Positions 1 through 7,049 of a DNA stretch of 8,289 nt are shown here, piece by piece. Position 1 is the first letter of the stretch, and the number at the start of each line of letters is the position of its first letter. The position numbers and the translations under genes were made by a program. The notes under the pieces are model-generated. The model saw only the letters and a program-made list of their open reading frames with translations, ran no database searches and had not been told where the DNA came from. The DNA is from a bacterium (lineage in GTDB: Bacteria; Armatimonadota; Zipacnadia; Zipacnadales; Zipacnadaceae): the NCBI GenBank assembly GCA_030607655.1, contig JAUWJN010000090.1, positions 1-8,289 on the forward strand. The letters run 5' to 3'.

Positions 1-1
1 C

Positions 2-2197
2 GCGGCGATACTGCTCGTCGCTACCGTCGCCCCGGGGCTGGTCTTTGGCGATTCGGCCGGGCGTATTCTTGCTGGGGTTGGCTTACTGCTGGCGTCCTAC
101 TTAGGGACTGGCTACCTAGTCCTGCGGTGGGCGTTTCGGTACCTGCCGTACCCTCACCGTCTCTCGCTCTGCGCGGGGGTCGGTCTGGCGCTCATAGTTC
201 CGATCCAGTTTGTCTGTGCATTGTTGGGGTCTGCCGTGTTGGTCGCCGTGGAGCTTGTAATGGCCCTGCTCGGCACCTGGGGATTAGTACTCGCTGTGAC
301 TGACTGGTTTCGCGCGCCACCAGCACAACGCCGAGTTCCGACAGTTACGGTCATCGTACTCGCGGCAATAGTTCTGCTGTTCTGCATCCCTGCAGCGCGT
401 GAGATGTCCGTGGGGGCTGACGGCGGTCTGATAGTCCACTACCCTGACATGGCGACGCACGCCGCGATAGTAGGAGCCCTATCAAGGGTCCCGCCAGGAA
501 CCCCTGTCTTACCATCGCTCCAGCTACACTACCACTATTTCCTGTGCCTCGCTGCTGCCCGTCTCGTTCACTGGACTGGATTGACCGCAACCGATGCACT
601 GTATCGGGTTGTCAGGCCGATTGCTATTCTGGCGACCTTGCTGTCTTTCGCAGCATTACCCTCATTGGTTGTTGGCAAGCGCAGTAGACCGCGCAAGCCT
701 ATCTCTTGGGTCGGGCCGGTCGTTGCCTGTGGTCTGCCGAGCCTCACTCTGTTCTTCTGGAACTACAAAGAGCTGGGTCGCTTCTTGCTCGGCGGTTCAG
801 ACGTCGGACTGGCGATACCGCCGTATGGCTGGGGCTTCTGTGGAGACATGCTGCTGGGGGTTGGCGGCCTGGGCTTCTGCCTGTTAGTGCCGATGTTGGT
901 GTGTTTAATGCCGGGGCCAAGCAGCGGTTTCCGGCTGTCTCAGGGTGTCCTGTTCGGCATCCTGTTAGGTAGCACGGTCGGCTTCAATGGTATGCTCTTC
1001 ATTGTCGGGCTGGGGGCACTGGGCATTGTGGCGGCCACGCTTCTCTTGCGGCGCAGCGCAGCCGGTCCGGTAATCCTCGCGGCCTTAGTGGCGGCCGCTT
1101 GGGGAGCTGTTGTGGGGTGGCATGTAGTTGGAGGAACGGAGGCTGGCAACAGACTCCAGGAGTGGTCGCTCAATTGGCGAGGCACCGGGCTTCTTCTTCT
1201 GGACCTTGGCCCTAAGTTACATGTCAAATTGCTGCTGATGGCCGTGGCGCTTGCCACTGTGGGATATACCCCTCGCATAGGGCTGATTCTCGGAATGATG
1301 GGCATCGCCGGCGCCATGGTGCTTGGAGGTGACATCGTTGGCGGTGCAGCCGGCAAGTATCTGAGGGAGACCCTAGCCGTCGGGGTGACGCTCTTGGCCA
1401 TCATTGGCGCCGCCCAGCTCTTCATTGATCCCACAAGACAGCAGGTTCGGACCGGCCTGCGACGGGGAGGTTGGGTGCTGGTCGCAATCCTCGGGGGGAT
1501 GCTAGGCTATACGCTGGCCCTGCGCGTGGGGATGCGCGGCCGTTTGGGTATCCTACTAGGTATGCTCGGGGCTGTCGCGGCGTGGTACCTGTTACTGTCT
1601 GTGACCGGCCGATTCCCGCGTCAATCGCATCGTCTCTTGCGTCGCTTGCTGCCCATAGGGAAAGGGGTGGCCGTTTGCATCCTCGCTTTCGGCGTTATCT
1701 CAAATACTCAGTTCCTGTGGTATCCGATCGAATACGTCGCTAAAGGAGCCGGGCACACATATCGGCGCGGCACATACCTATATCGAGTTGAGTCGGGAAT
1801 CGTCACCTCCCTGCGGGCCATCTCGAGCCAACTACCTCGCGCCGCAATTCTAGCGGGAACCAGTCCCGATTGGTTTGTGTATTCTGCACTTGCCGAGAGA
1901 CCAATCATCACCGATTTTGTCTACCATGGATACATGGGGCTTTACGATGACAGAGTCGTGCCTGTTGCCGAGTCAATCGCGCGGCTGTTACGCTGCCCGT
2001 CGGCGGTTGAGGCACAGGCTATCGCTGGCCAGTACGGGGTGAGTCACATTCTGCTCGCACCAGGCCAGGATTTCCCCGGCAACGAGTATGACAGTTGGCT
2101 GCGGCCGTACTCCATAGCTGGTGCGTTGAGAGTCTATGAGGTGATTAGAGACGACGACGGCGGTACCATGAATAATAGTCAAGTGCAGTTGCAGTAG
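2..2197 (+). CDS. Large polytopic membrane protein, GT-C glycosyltransferase-like (5' end outside window)
   Basis: The frame is open from base 2 to the TAG at 2195-2197, giving 731 residues with no start required inside the window. The first 73 residues are hydrophobic and continuous with the rest, so the TTG at 221 is not a convincing start and the true start lies to the left. The protein has many membrane segments. An extracytoplasmic-type loop carries D-M-A-T-H (Asp codon at 446-448) and then a His-Tyr-His-Tyr cluster about 26 residues later. A G-K-Y element follows at about residues 451-453. A C-terminal soluble part (about residues 597-714) contains a T-S-P-D-W-F stretch and an Y-G-V-S-H-I-L-L strand. 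This layout (acidic-His first loop, many helices, small C-terminal domain) fits GT-C-like membrane glycosyltransferases, which take lipid-phosphate sugars. That is inferred from architecture, not from a named family. The next gene starts 14 bases downstream, so the two are probably co-transcribed. Confidence 0.75.
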   Translation, partial: AAILLVATVAPGLVFGDSAGRILAGVGLLLASYLGTGYLVLRWAFRYLPYPHRLSLCAGVGLALIVPIQFVCALLGSAVLVAVELVMALLGTWGLVLAVTDWFRAPPAQRRVPTVTVIVLAAIVLLFCIPAAREMSVGADGGLIVHYPDMATHAAIVGALSRVPPGTPVLPSLQLHYHYFLCLAAARLVHWTGLTATDALYRVVRPIAILATLLSFAALPSLVVGKRSRPRKPISWVGPVVACGLPSLTLFFWNYKELGRFLLGGSDVGLAIPPYGWGFCGDMLLGVGGLGFCLLVPMLVCLMPGPSSGFRLSQGVLFGILLGSTVGFNGMLFIVGLGALGIVAATLLLRRSAAGPVILAALVAAAWGAVVGWHVVGGTEAGNRLQEWSLNWRGTGLLLLDLGPKLHVKLLLMAVALATVGYTPRIGLILGMMGIAGAMVLGGDIVGGAAGKYLRETLAVGVTLLAIIGAAQLFIDPTRQQVRTGLRRGGWVLVAILGGMLGYTLALRVGMRGRLGILLGMLGAVAAWYLLLSVTGRFPRQSHRLLRRLLPIGKGVAVCILAFGVISNTQFLWYPIEYVAKGAGHTYRRGTYLYRVESGIVTSLRAISSQLPRAAILAGTSPDWFVYSALAERPIITDFVYHGYMGLYDDRVVPVAESIARLLRCPSAVEAQAIAGQYGVSHILLAPGQDFPGNEYDSWLRPYSIAGALRVYEVIRDDDGGTMNNSQVQLQ

Positions 2198-2200
2198 CAC

Positions 2201-2208
2201 AGGAGGAG
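2201..2208 (+). promoter_or_regulatory. Strong ribosome binding site
   Basis: AGGAGGAG lies three bases before the ATG at 2212, or seven if the AGGA core is counted. It follows directly after the stop of the preceding gene at 2197. It fixes the start of the second membrane protein and supports translation from a shared message. Confidence 0.75.
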
Positions 2209-2211
2209 AAC

Positions 2212-3177
2212 ATGCTGGGCAGCATATTCAGCCGCTTGTTCGCTAGCCCGCGTTGGCCGGGTTGGTACATGGTCATATTCTACGGCCTGTTCTGTCTATG
2301 GTTCGCCCGCGATATGACTCCCAACCTTTACCCGGGATACGGGCTGGAAGGCACGCTGCACCACCGGATCGTCACCTTCAGCGAACCGTCGATTATGCAA
2401 TACCGCTGGCTCGTGCCGATGATTGCCGAGGGGATTCGGCAGGTAACGGGCTTGTCGGAACGCCGTTCTCATATGCTACTGGCAGCCCTGACCATGTGGC
2501 TGCTGCTAATCAGTTTTCATATGCTCCTCCGCCGCCGCTTCTCGCCGGGTGCTTCATTTGCCGGTGGTCTTATTCTGCTGACCGCCTACGTCGTCGTGAT
2601 TCCTAGCCGCTATTTCCATCCGTATGATATTCTCTGTATCTGGTGTGTGGTGGTAGCGATAGAAGGGATATTGCGCAGGTCTGTGCCGGTATACGTTGCC
2701 GCCCTGACCCTGTTGTGTCTGACCAAGTGGGTAGCCGCCCCCATTGCTGTCATTTTTCTGGCACCTGCCTGGTTCGATCGGCGCATAAGCCGCTCGTTAC
2801 GCTGGCCGGCGATCCTGGGCAGTGCGGCAGCCGTGGCGCTAGTCCTGGGTTGCGTCCACATACCTCTCATTGGCATTGATCGCTATGCCGCGGACGTAGC
2901 TGGTCCCGGCTATGCCAGGATTAGTCACGCAGAGTTTATGGAGCGACTGCTAGATCCGCGGATGTTCGCCCAGTGTGTCATTTATCTCTTACCCGCCGTG
3001 ATCGGAGTAGTCTGGGGTTATCGGGCCATGGACCGCACCTGGCGGCGGCTGTTGTGGTATCCAGTTGGTATATTGCTTTGCGGTCTCGCCGCGAAGGTAG
3101 TGCTCTGGGAAACCCGAACGTACTTCGCGGGTTGGGTCGTGTTCATACCCTATTTGCTCGCGGCTTTGTTTCATTAG
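2212..3177 (+). CDS. Polytopic membrane protein of unknown function, possibly GT-C-like
   Basis: This protein has 321 residues and starts at an ATG with an excellent SD. It has about eight to nine predicted membrane segments (roughly residues 18-33, 88-104, 116-132, 138-152, 160-186, 200-221, 255-271, 283-299 and 306-320). The first loop holds a G-Y-G-L-E-G stretch and then Y-R-W-L-V-P (64-69). Near the end is E-T-R-T-Y-F (300-305). Small membrane proteins with an R-x-L-x-P loop and a late E-x-R motif are frequent in polysaccharide clusters and are often grouped with GT-C-type enzymes, but I do not recognise a named family. It lies 14 bases behind the large membrane protein and 85 bases ahead of the aminotransferase GTG start, in one direction, so it is probably in the same operon. 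It could instead be a polymerase- or transport-type membrane component. Confidence 0.7.
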   Translation: MLGSIFSRLFASPRWPGWYMVIFYGLFCLWFARDMTPNLYPGYGLEGTLHHRIVTFSEPSIMQYRWLVPMIAEGIRQVTGLSERRSHMLLAALTMWLLLISFHMLLRRRFSPGASFAGGLILLTAYVVVIPSRYFHPYDILCIWCVVVAIEGILRRSVPVYVAALTLLCLTKWVAAPIAVIFLAPAWFDRRISRSLRWPAILGSAAAVALVLGCVHIPLIGIDRYAADVAGPGYARISHAEFMERLLDPRMFAQCVIYLLPAVIGVVWGYRAMDRTWRRLLWYPVGILLCGLAAKVVLWETRTYFAGWVVFIPYLLAALFH

Positions 3178-3248
3178 TCAGCTCCCGAACAGCAGAGCAC
3201 AGGAACGGGGCTAACAGATGCAGCAATCGCTGAGCGCACAAAGCCATC

Positions 3249-3256
3249 GGAGGTGG
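3249..3256 (+). promoter_or_regulatory. Ribosome binding site that decides the aminotransferase start
   Basis: GGAGGTGG matches the anti-SD consensus at seven of eight positions and is followed by six bases before GTG at 3263. The upstream in-frame ATG at 3218 has only a loose purine stretch before it. This favours GTG 3263, which also begins the protein exactly where the E. coli WecE sequence begins (M-x-I-P-F-N). Confidence 0.7.
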
Positions 3257-3262
3257 ACAGCT

Positions 3263-4399
3263 GTGGCCAGGATTCCGTTTAATAAGCCCTTCATCGTCGG
3301 GAAGGAACTGTACAACATAGCCCAGGCAGTTATTAACGGCTGGCTGGCCGGGGACGGCCGGTTCACTGCCGCGTGCCATCGCCTGCTGGAGGAGCGCTAC
3401 GGCATCCCCAAAGCGCTGCTGACCCACTCATGCACGGCAGCCCTGGAGATGACTGCTTTGCTTTGCGAGGTAGGCCCGGGCGATGAGGTAATTATGCCCA
3501 GTTACACTTTTGTCTCAACGGCCAATGCCTTCGTACTTCGCGGCGCCCAGCCCCGGTTTGTGGATATACGTCCCGACACCCTGAACCTCGATGAGAACCT
3601 GATCGAGGATGCCATCAACGAGCACACAAAAGTCATCGTGCCGGTGCACTACGCCGGCGTGGGCTGCGAGATGGACACGATTATGACCCTGGCGGGGAAG
3701 CATGGGCTTTATGTAGTGGAGGATGCGGCCCAGGCGCTGGGGGCTAAGTACCGGGGTCGCTACCTGGGCACCTTCGGCGAGCTGGGGTGCTTTTCATTCC
3801 ACGAGACTAAGAATCTGATTTCGGGTGAGGGCGGAGCGCTGGCCGTAAACTCCTCCGAACTTGAGGAAAAAGCGGAGATCCTTCGCCAGAAGGGGACCAA
3901 CCGCGCGGAATTTCTGCGGGGGGAGGTAGACAAGTACACCTGGGTGGCGGTCGGGTCCTCTTTTCTTCCCTCCGAGATAGTGGCCGCCTTCCTACTGGCG
4001 CAGCTTGAGAACGAAGAAATGATAAACACCAAGCGCATGGCACTGTGGCGTACGTACCACGAGGCGCTGGCTGACCTGGAGGAGGAAGGCTGCCTGGGGC
4101 GACCGCGCTGGCCCCAGCACTGCTCGCCCAACGCGCACCTGTACTACATCCTCACCGCCGACTCCGATGAGCGCCAGGCTCTAATCAAGCATCTGGCTGA
4201 GCGTGACATAGTGGCTGTATTCCACTATGTTCCCCTGCACAGTTCGCCGATGGGCCAGAGAATGGGATATCGAGCCGGAGATTTGCCGGTGACCGAGGAA
4301 ATGTCCGCGCGCATCCTGCGCCTGCCGCTGTATTACGAACTCACCGAGTCAGAGGTACTCAGAGTCACTGAGGCTATCCGCGAGTTTTATCGGGGTTAG
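3263..4399 (+). CDS. wecE: dTDP-4-amino-4,6-dideoxygalactose transaminase (WecE/RffA type, DegT/DnrJ/EryC1/StrS family)
   Basis: From GTG 3263 the protein has 378 residues, close to E. coli WecE (376). It is a cytoplasmic PLP enzyme. The family converts dTDP-4-keto-6-deoxy-glucose plus glutamate to dTDP-4-amino-4,6-dideoxy-galactose (dTDP-Fuc4N). Visible signatures run in WecE order: I-P-F-N-x-P at the N-terminus, G-D-G-R-F-T, S-C-T-A-A-L-E-M, P-S-Y-T-F-V-S-T-A-N-A-F-V-L-R-G-A, V-P-V-H-Y-A-G-V, E-D-A-A-Q (PLP-ring Asp at about 154), S-F-H-E-T-K-N (Schiff-base Lys at about 183), K-G-T-N-R, V-D-K-Y-T-W and V-F-H-Y-V-P-L-H. These stretches match WecE specifically rather than the wider DegT family. 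An alternative ATG at 3218 would add 15 poorly conserved residues. It is the last gene of the rightward set. Its partner acetyltransferase lies on the opposite strand about 1.8 kb away. The gene is very G+C rich (45 of 60 bases in the row at 4081). Confidence 0.93.
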   Translation: MARIPFNKPFIVGKELYNIAQAVINGWLAGDGRFTAACHRLLEERYGIPKALLTHSCTAALEMTALLCEVGPGDEVIMPSYTFVSTANAFVLRGAQPRFVDIRPDTLNLDENLIEDAINEHTKVIVPVHYAGVGCEMDTIMTLAGKHGLYVVEDAAQALGAKYRGRYLGTFGELGCFSFHETKNLISGEGGALAVNSSELEEKAEILRQKGTNRAEFLRGEVDKYTWVAVGSSFLPSEIVAAFLLAQLENEEMINTKRMALWRTYHEALADLEEEGCLGRPRWPQHCSPNAHLYYILTADSDERQALIKHLAERDIVAVFHYVPLHSSPMGQRMGYRAGDLPVTEEMSARILRLPLYYELTESEVLRVTEAIREFYRG

Positions 4400-4400
4400 A

Positions 4401-4412
4401 TGCGTGCACGCA
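4401..4412. repeat. 12-bp perfect palindrome between convergent genes
   Basis: TGCGTGCACGCA is its own reverse complement and starts one base after the aminotransferase stop. The opposing gene ends at 4419. No T-run follows on either strand and a hairpin would have only a short stem, so terminator function is doubtful. Confidence 0.4.
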
Positions 4413-4418
4413 CAGGCA

Positions 4419-6062
4419 TTACAGCCCCCCCGCAGCACCACGAGCCCTCGTGCCGAACGGCATCGGAAAAGGATCGTAGACGACGTCCACTATATACTGC
4501 TCAAGGAATGACGAGAGTCGATCAAATTCGGCATAATCTTTTCTAAGCAATAGGTGGTAGTCGTAACCACGCTCAAATGTAATCGTGCCCACGTACTTGT
4601 ACTCGTCGAGCCTCGGATCAGAGGACCATCGAGTGACATCCCCCATTGGACCATGGCCGTAGGTTATCCATGAATGTTGTTTGGTGGCCGGCATAAAAAG
4701 CAGATCGAGCCGCTTAGAGAATAGGTAGTCCGTCAGTCGGCCAATATCCTTTTCTCTAGCAATGAAATTGTCATTAAGCCCAACGCTATCTATAACATAC
4801 GCCTCGGTAAAATAGGGAATAACCCCGGCGTCACCGATTTTTATCCTAACGTCACGAATATTGTCGTACAAAGCCAACCGTCGAGCCACTCGATACTCCT
4901 TTTGCATGAGACTTTGACTCTCCGCGAACTTATCTATTCCCCTAAACACGTCTCTAATTTCCCACAAAGTGTTTTTCGGATCAGCTACGAAGACCAACAT
5001 AAATACCAAGAAAGCCACCGGGATCTTAATTGGCCAAGTGGCTGAAGAGTTGAAGACTTGCTCCATCAGGCGAGCTATTACGGGCAGCGCCAAGAAGAAG
5101 AAGAAAGGGGTCACCGGATAGATGAAACGAGAGTGGATATCCATAAGGGTGTCGGTTTGCGCAAAGAATAGTAAATGGCACAGACAAAACAGCGAACACA
5201 GTACCACAGACGAGTGTTTGCAAGGAAAAAGCAGTAGGGAGAGTAAGCCCACCACGACCAGATGTCTTGATTCGAATAAGTAGCCGATAACGCTGTTTAT
5301 GCCCATCTTGCTAAATAATCCTTCAGCATTGGCAACTTTCACATAGAAAGGATTCGGCAGAATCGCGCCAAAATGGAATATCTTCCAAGTGAGATAGACA
5401 ATTAGCGGAAGAAAGAGAAACACTAGTAGTGCCCCGGCGACTTTAGTTACATGCCCTTTGATACGCTGTCTGTGTATCAGCAAATAAGCACAGAACAGGA
5501 AAGCCAGGATCAACCCCTCTGGCCGGAGGAGAAAAGCACACAACTGGGCCAATCCAAAGAAAGCCACTGAAGTTATCTGAGCATTATCGATGAAGCGAGT
5601 TGCGTGGTAAAACGACAGAAACAGAAAAAAGGTAAAAATAAGTGTTTCCAGGCCCACGGTTGACAGATAGAAGGCTTTACCTGCGGGTAAGGCGGCGAGG
5701 AAGACTAGAAGCATGACTGTGCGTTTGGCGTCATAATACCGTGCGGCAAAAAGGGCGCAGAGCCATGCAATTCCGATAGCACCCATTACGCTCAATATCC
5801 TGGTGACCACGAGCGGGTCTAATCCTGCTCTTATAAAAGGAGCCAGCCCAACCACAAGCAGAAAGTTGGTGTATCCCTCAACTGGATCTTCGCCGGGGTT
5901 CCAGGTTATACCATATCCGTTAGCAAGATTCTTTGCGTATCTATAAGTTATGAAGGAATCATCAAATATAAAGCTGCGGTGGGTGGTCAAAATACCCGCC
6001 CACGAAAATACAACCCCCACTAGAATGAGCAATACCAGCGTCCTATTTGCCGTGATAGTCAT
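4419..6062 (-). CDS. AftB-like GT-C membrane glycosyltransferase
   Basis: This protein has 547 residues, an N-terminal membrane helix (about 8-26) and about ten more. Asp34-Asp35 in the first outer loop is the GT-C-type acidic pair. It is followed by T-Y-R-Y-A-K-N-L, W-N-P-G-E (54-58) and V-E-G-Y-T-N-F-L (61-68). Later landmarks are G-L-E-T (137-140), R-P-E-G (180-183), L-P-N-P-F-Y-x-K (235-242) and S-R-F-I-Y-P-x-T-P (311-319). A C-terminal soluble part has G-D-A-G-V-I-P-Y (410-417) and I-D-S-V-G-L-N-D (424-431). This series matches the family of mycobacterial arabinosyltransferase AftB and related bacterial GT-C proteins, which use polyprenyl-phosphate sugars outside the membrane. The sugar here is unknown. 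An in-frame TAG nine codons upstream and the lack of another start support ATG 6062. No good SD is visible. The gene is much more AT-rich than its neighbours, which suggests separate ancestry. Confidence 0.82.
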   Translation of the reverse strand: MTITANRTLVLLILVGVVFSWAGILTTHRSFIFDDSFITYRYAKNLANGYGITWNPGEDPVEGYTNFLLVVGLAPFIRAGLDPLVVTRILSVMGAIGIAWLCALFAARYYDAKRTVMLLVFLAALPAGKAFYLSTVGLETLIFTFFLFLSFYHATRFIDNAQITSVAFFGLAQLCAFLLRPEGLILAFLFCAYLLIHRQRIKGHVTKVAGALLVFLFLPLIVYLTWKIFHFGAILPNPFYVKVANAEGLFSKMGINSVIGYLFESRHLVVVGLLSLLLFPCKHSSVVLCSLFCLCHLLFFAQTDTLMDIHSRFIYPVTPFFFFLALPVIARLMEQVFNSSATWPIKIPVAFLVFMLVFVADPKNTLWEIRDVFRGIDKFAESQSLMQKEYRVARRLALYDNIRDVRIKIGDAGVIPYFTEAYVIDSVGLNDNFIAREKDIGRLTDYLFSKRLDLLFMPATKQHSWITYGHGPMGDVTRWSSDPRLDEYKYVGTITFERGYDYHLLLRKDYAEFDRLSSFLEQYIVDVVYDPFPMPFGTRARGAAGGL

Positions 6063-6239
6063 CTTATCAGCATTTATTTCCGACTAACTTATATTGGATC
6101 GATTGGCATTTGTGGGTTCGCTTGTTAGATATTGTGGCATTATTTGATAGGTTCCGACAGCTACACCGCCGGTCGCAGCACCCGCCGCAGGGCTACCAGG
6201 CCGCCCAGCAGCTGTCAGGCTACGATGACATAAGGCCAA
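6063..6239. other. Composite intergenic segment: AT-rich leader joined to GC-rich remnant
   Basis: These 177 bases divide sharply. Bases 6061-6150 hold 31 G/C of 90, while 6151-6210 hold 44 of 60. The AT-rich part is the leader of the AftB-like gene. It contains weak -10-like hexamers, such as TATAAG at 6093-6088 on the minus strand, but no convincing -35. The GC-rich part contains an inverted repeat and, on the minus strand, a short open stretch ending in LLGGLVALRRVLRPAV and TAG, which may be a gene remnant or chance. Confidence 0.5.
6154..6219 (-). repeat. Inverted repeat downstream of the acetyltransferase gene
   Basis: GACAGCT at 6156-6162 is the reverse complement of AGCTGTC at 6210-6216. 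CC at 6154-6155 can also pair with GG at 6218-6219 across a one-base bulge. The interior is about 47 bases and GC-rich. It lies 21 bases past the acetyltransferase stop in the direction of its transcription, so it could stabilise or end that message. No U-tract follows. Confidence 0.35.
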
Positions 6240-6977
6240 TCAGTCAAACCATTTGTGGAAGGTGTAGAGTGCGAAGCTAGGCTGGAGGCCTGCCTTGGCC
6301 CAACTTCTCTGAGCGGCAATATTGTGTATTTGTGTAGAGATGATCGTTGTGTGCGCGCCCTGCCCTTGGGACCATTCTAGACAGCCCAACATCAGTGAAC
6401 TGTGGACACCTTGCCGCCGCGCCTCCGTAGCAGTTGCAGTGAGCCCTATTTCACTCTTCTCGGCGCTATCTAACTGGACAGTCGCGAAACCAGCAATCCG
6501 GCCAGCGATTTCGGCGACTAAGACCTCGTCGGCGAATTCACGAGAAATGCAGCACCGATAAGCCCAATCGGCATAGACCTCGTCACACTTTTCGTTGTCT
6601 AATCGCTCATCAGCGTGATAGTGTCCCAAGTAGCCGCGAAATGCCTCGGCAGCTATCTCCCTGATCCTGGTACTTTCTTCTGGCCGCGCCGGACGAATTG
6701 GTACTGTGCGCTGTTCGGGGAGTGGCTTATGCACCAAGTCGCGAGACCAGTAGACCAGTGTGTCCATCAGCAGGAAGCCTGCTCTTTCCATAGCGTGAGC
6801 GGCGGGCAGGTCGTCAGCAGCACAGCGGGCAATCAGCAAGGCTACATCATTCTCTGCACAGAACCGCAGTACCTCTGGCAGATTTGCCGTGGTGACACCA
6901 AGCGCCTTGGCAGTCCTGATACCAAACCTCTCTTCATCGAGTGGCGAAAGACTTACAGGCATTGGGTCTGGTGCCAT
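6240..6977 (-). CDS. wecD: WecD-like GNAT acetyltransferase, probable dTDP-Fuc4N N-acetyltransferase
   Basis: From ATG 6977 the protein has 245 residues (E. coli WecD, 224). WecD acetylates dTDP-Fuc4N with acetyl-CoA in the cytoplasm. The N-terminal part resembles WecD's extra domain: L-S-P-L-D-E-E-R-F-G-I near the start, then an alternating hydrophobic strand, and M-E-R-A-G-F about 50 residues on. The GNAT core follows. It has P-I-R-P-A, a strand G-F-A-T-V-Q-L, the acetyl-CoA loop E-I-G-L-T-x(6)-A-R-R-Q-G-V-H-S-S-L-M, the N-I-A-A-Q-R-S-W-A-K-A-G-L segment and a late Tyr in A-L-Y-T-F-H-K-W at the position of the WecD catalytic Tyr. In the R-x-x-G-x-G/A loop the last residue is His, which is unusual. 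An in-frame TTG at 7022 would add 15 residues but lacks an SD. The presence of wecE in the same locus supports the substrate. It lies downstream of the GT2 gene in one direction. Confidence 0.75.
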   Translation of the reverse strand: MAPDPMPVSLSPLDEERFGIRTAKALGVTTANLPEVLRFCAENDVALLIARCAADDLPAAHAMERAGFLLMDTLVYWSRDLVHKPLPEQRTVPIRPARPEESTRIREIAAEAFRGYLGHYHADERLDNEKCDEVYADWAYRCCISREFADEVLVAEIAGRIAGFATVQLDSAEKSEIGLTATATEARRQGVHSSLMLGCLEWSQGQGAHTTIISTQIHNIAAQRSWAKAGLQPSFALYTFHKWFD

Positions 6978-6985
6978 ACGTAACT

Positions 6986-6993
6986 CTCCCTCC
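6986..6993 (-). promoter_or_regulatory. Ribosome binding site that decides the acetyltransferase start
   Basis: On the minus strand GGAGGGAG occupies 6993-6986, with eight bases to the ATG at 6977. The only longer in-frame start is a TTG at 7022, within which this SD would be coding. ATG 6977 is therefore preferred. Confidence 0.65.
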
Positions 6994-7049
6994 AACTTAA
7001 CTGGTCGCTGATAACCCCTCAATGCAAGACTAGTACTATTTCAGCGAGA

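Noticed and set aside
221..223. TTG 221 as start of the first gene
   Set aside because: The same frame stays open and hydrophobic to base 2 and there is no SD before 221, so the gene is cut by the window edge.
940..1434. 164-codon open frame on the minus strand
   Set aside because: It is antisense to the large membrane protein, has biased Pro/Ser/Thr composition, no SD and no recognisable motif. It is a shadow of the G+C-rich gene.
4401..4412. Bidirectional Rho-independent terminator at the convergent junction
   Set aside because: The palindrome can form only a short stem and no T-run follows on either strand, so it is kept only as a repeat.
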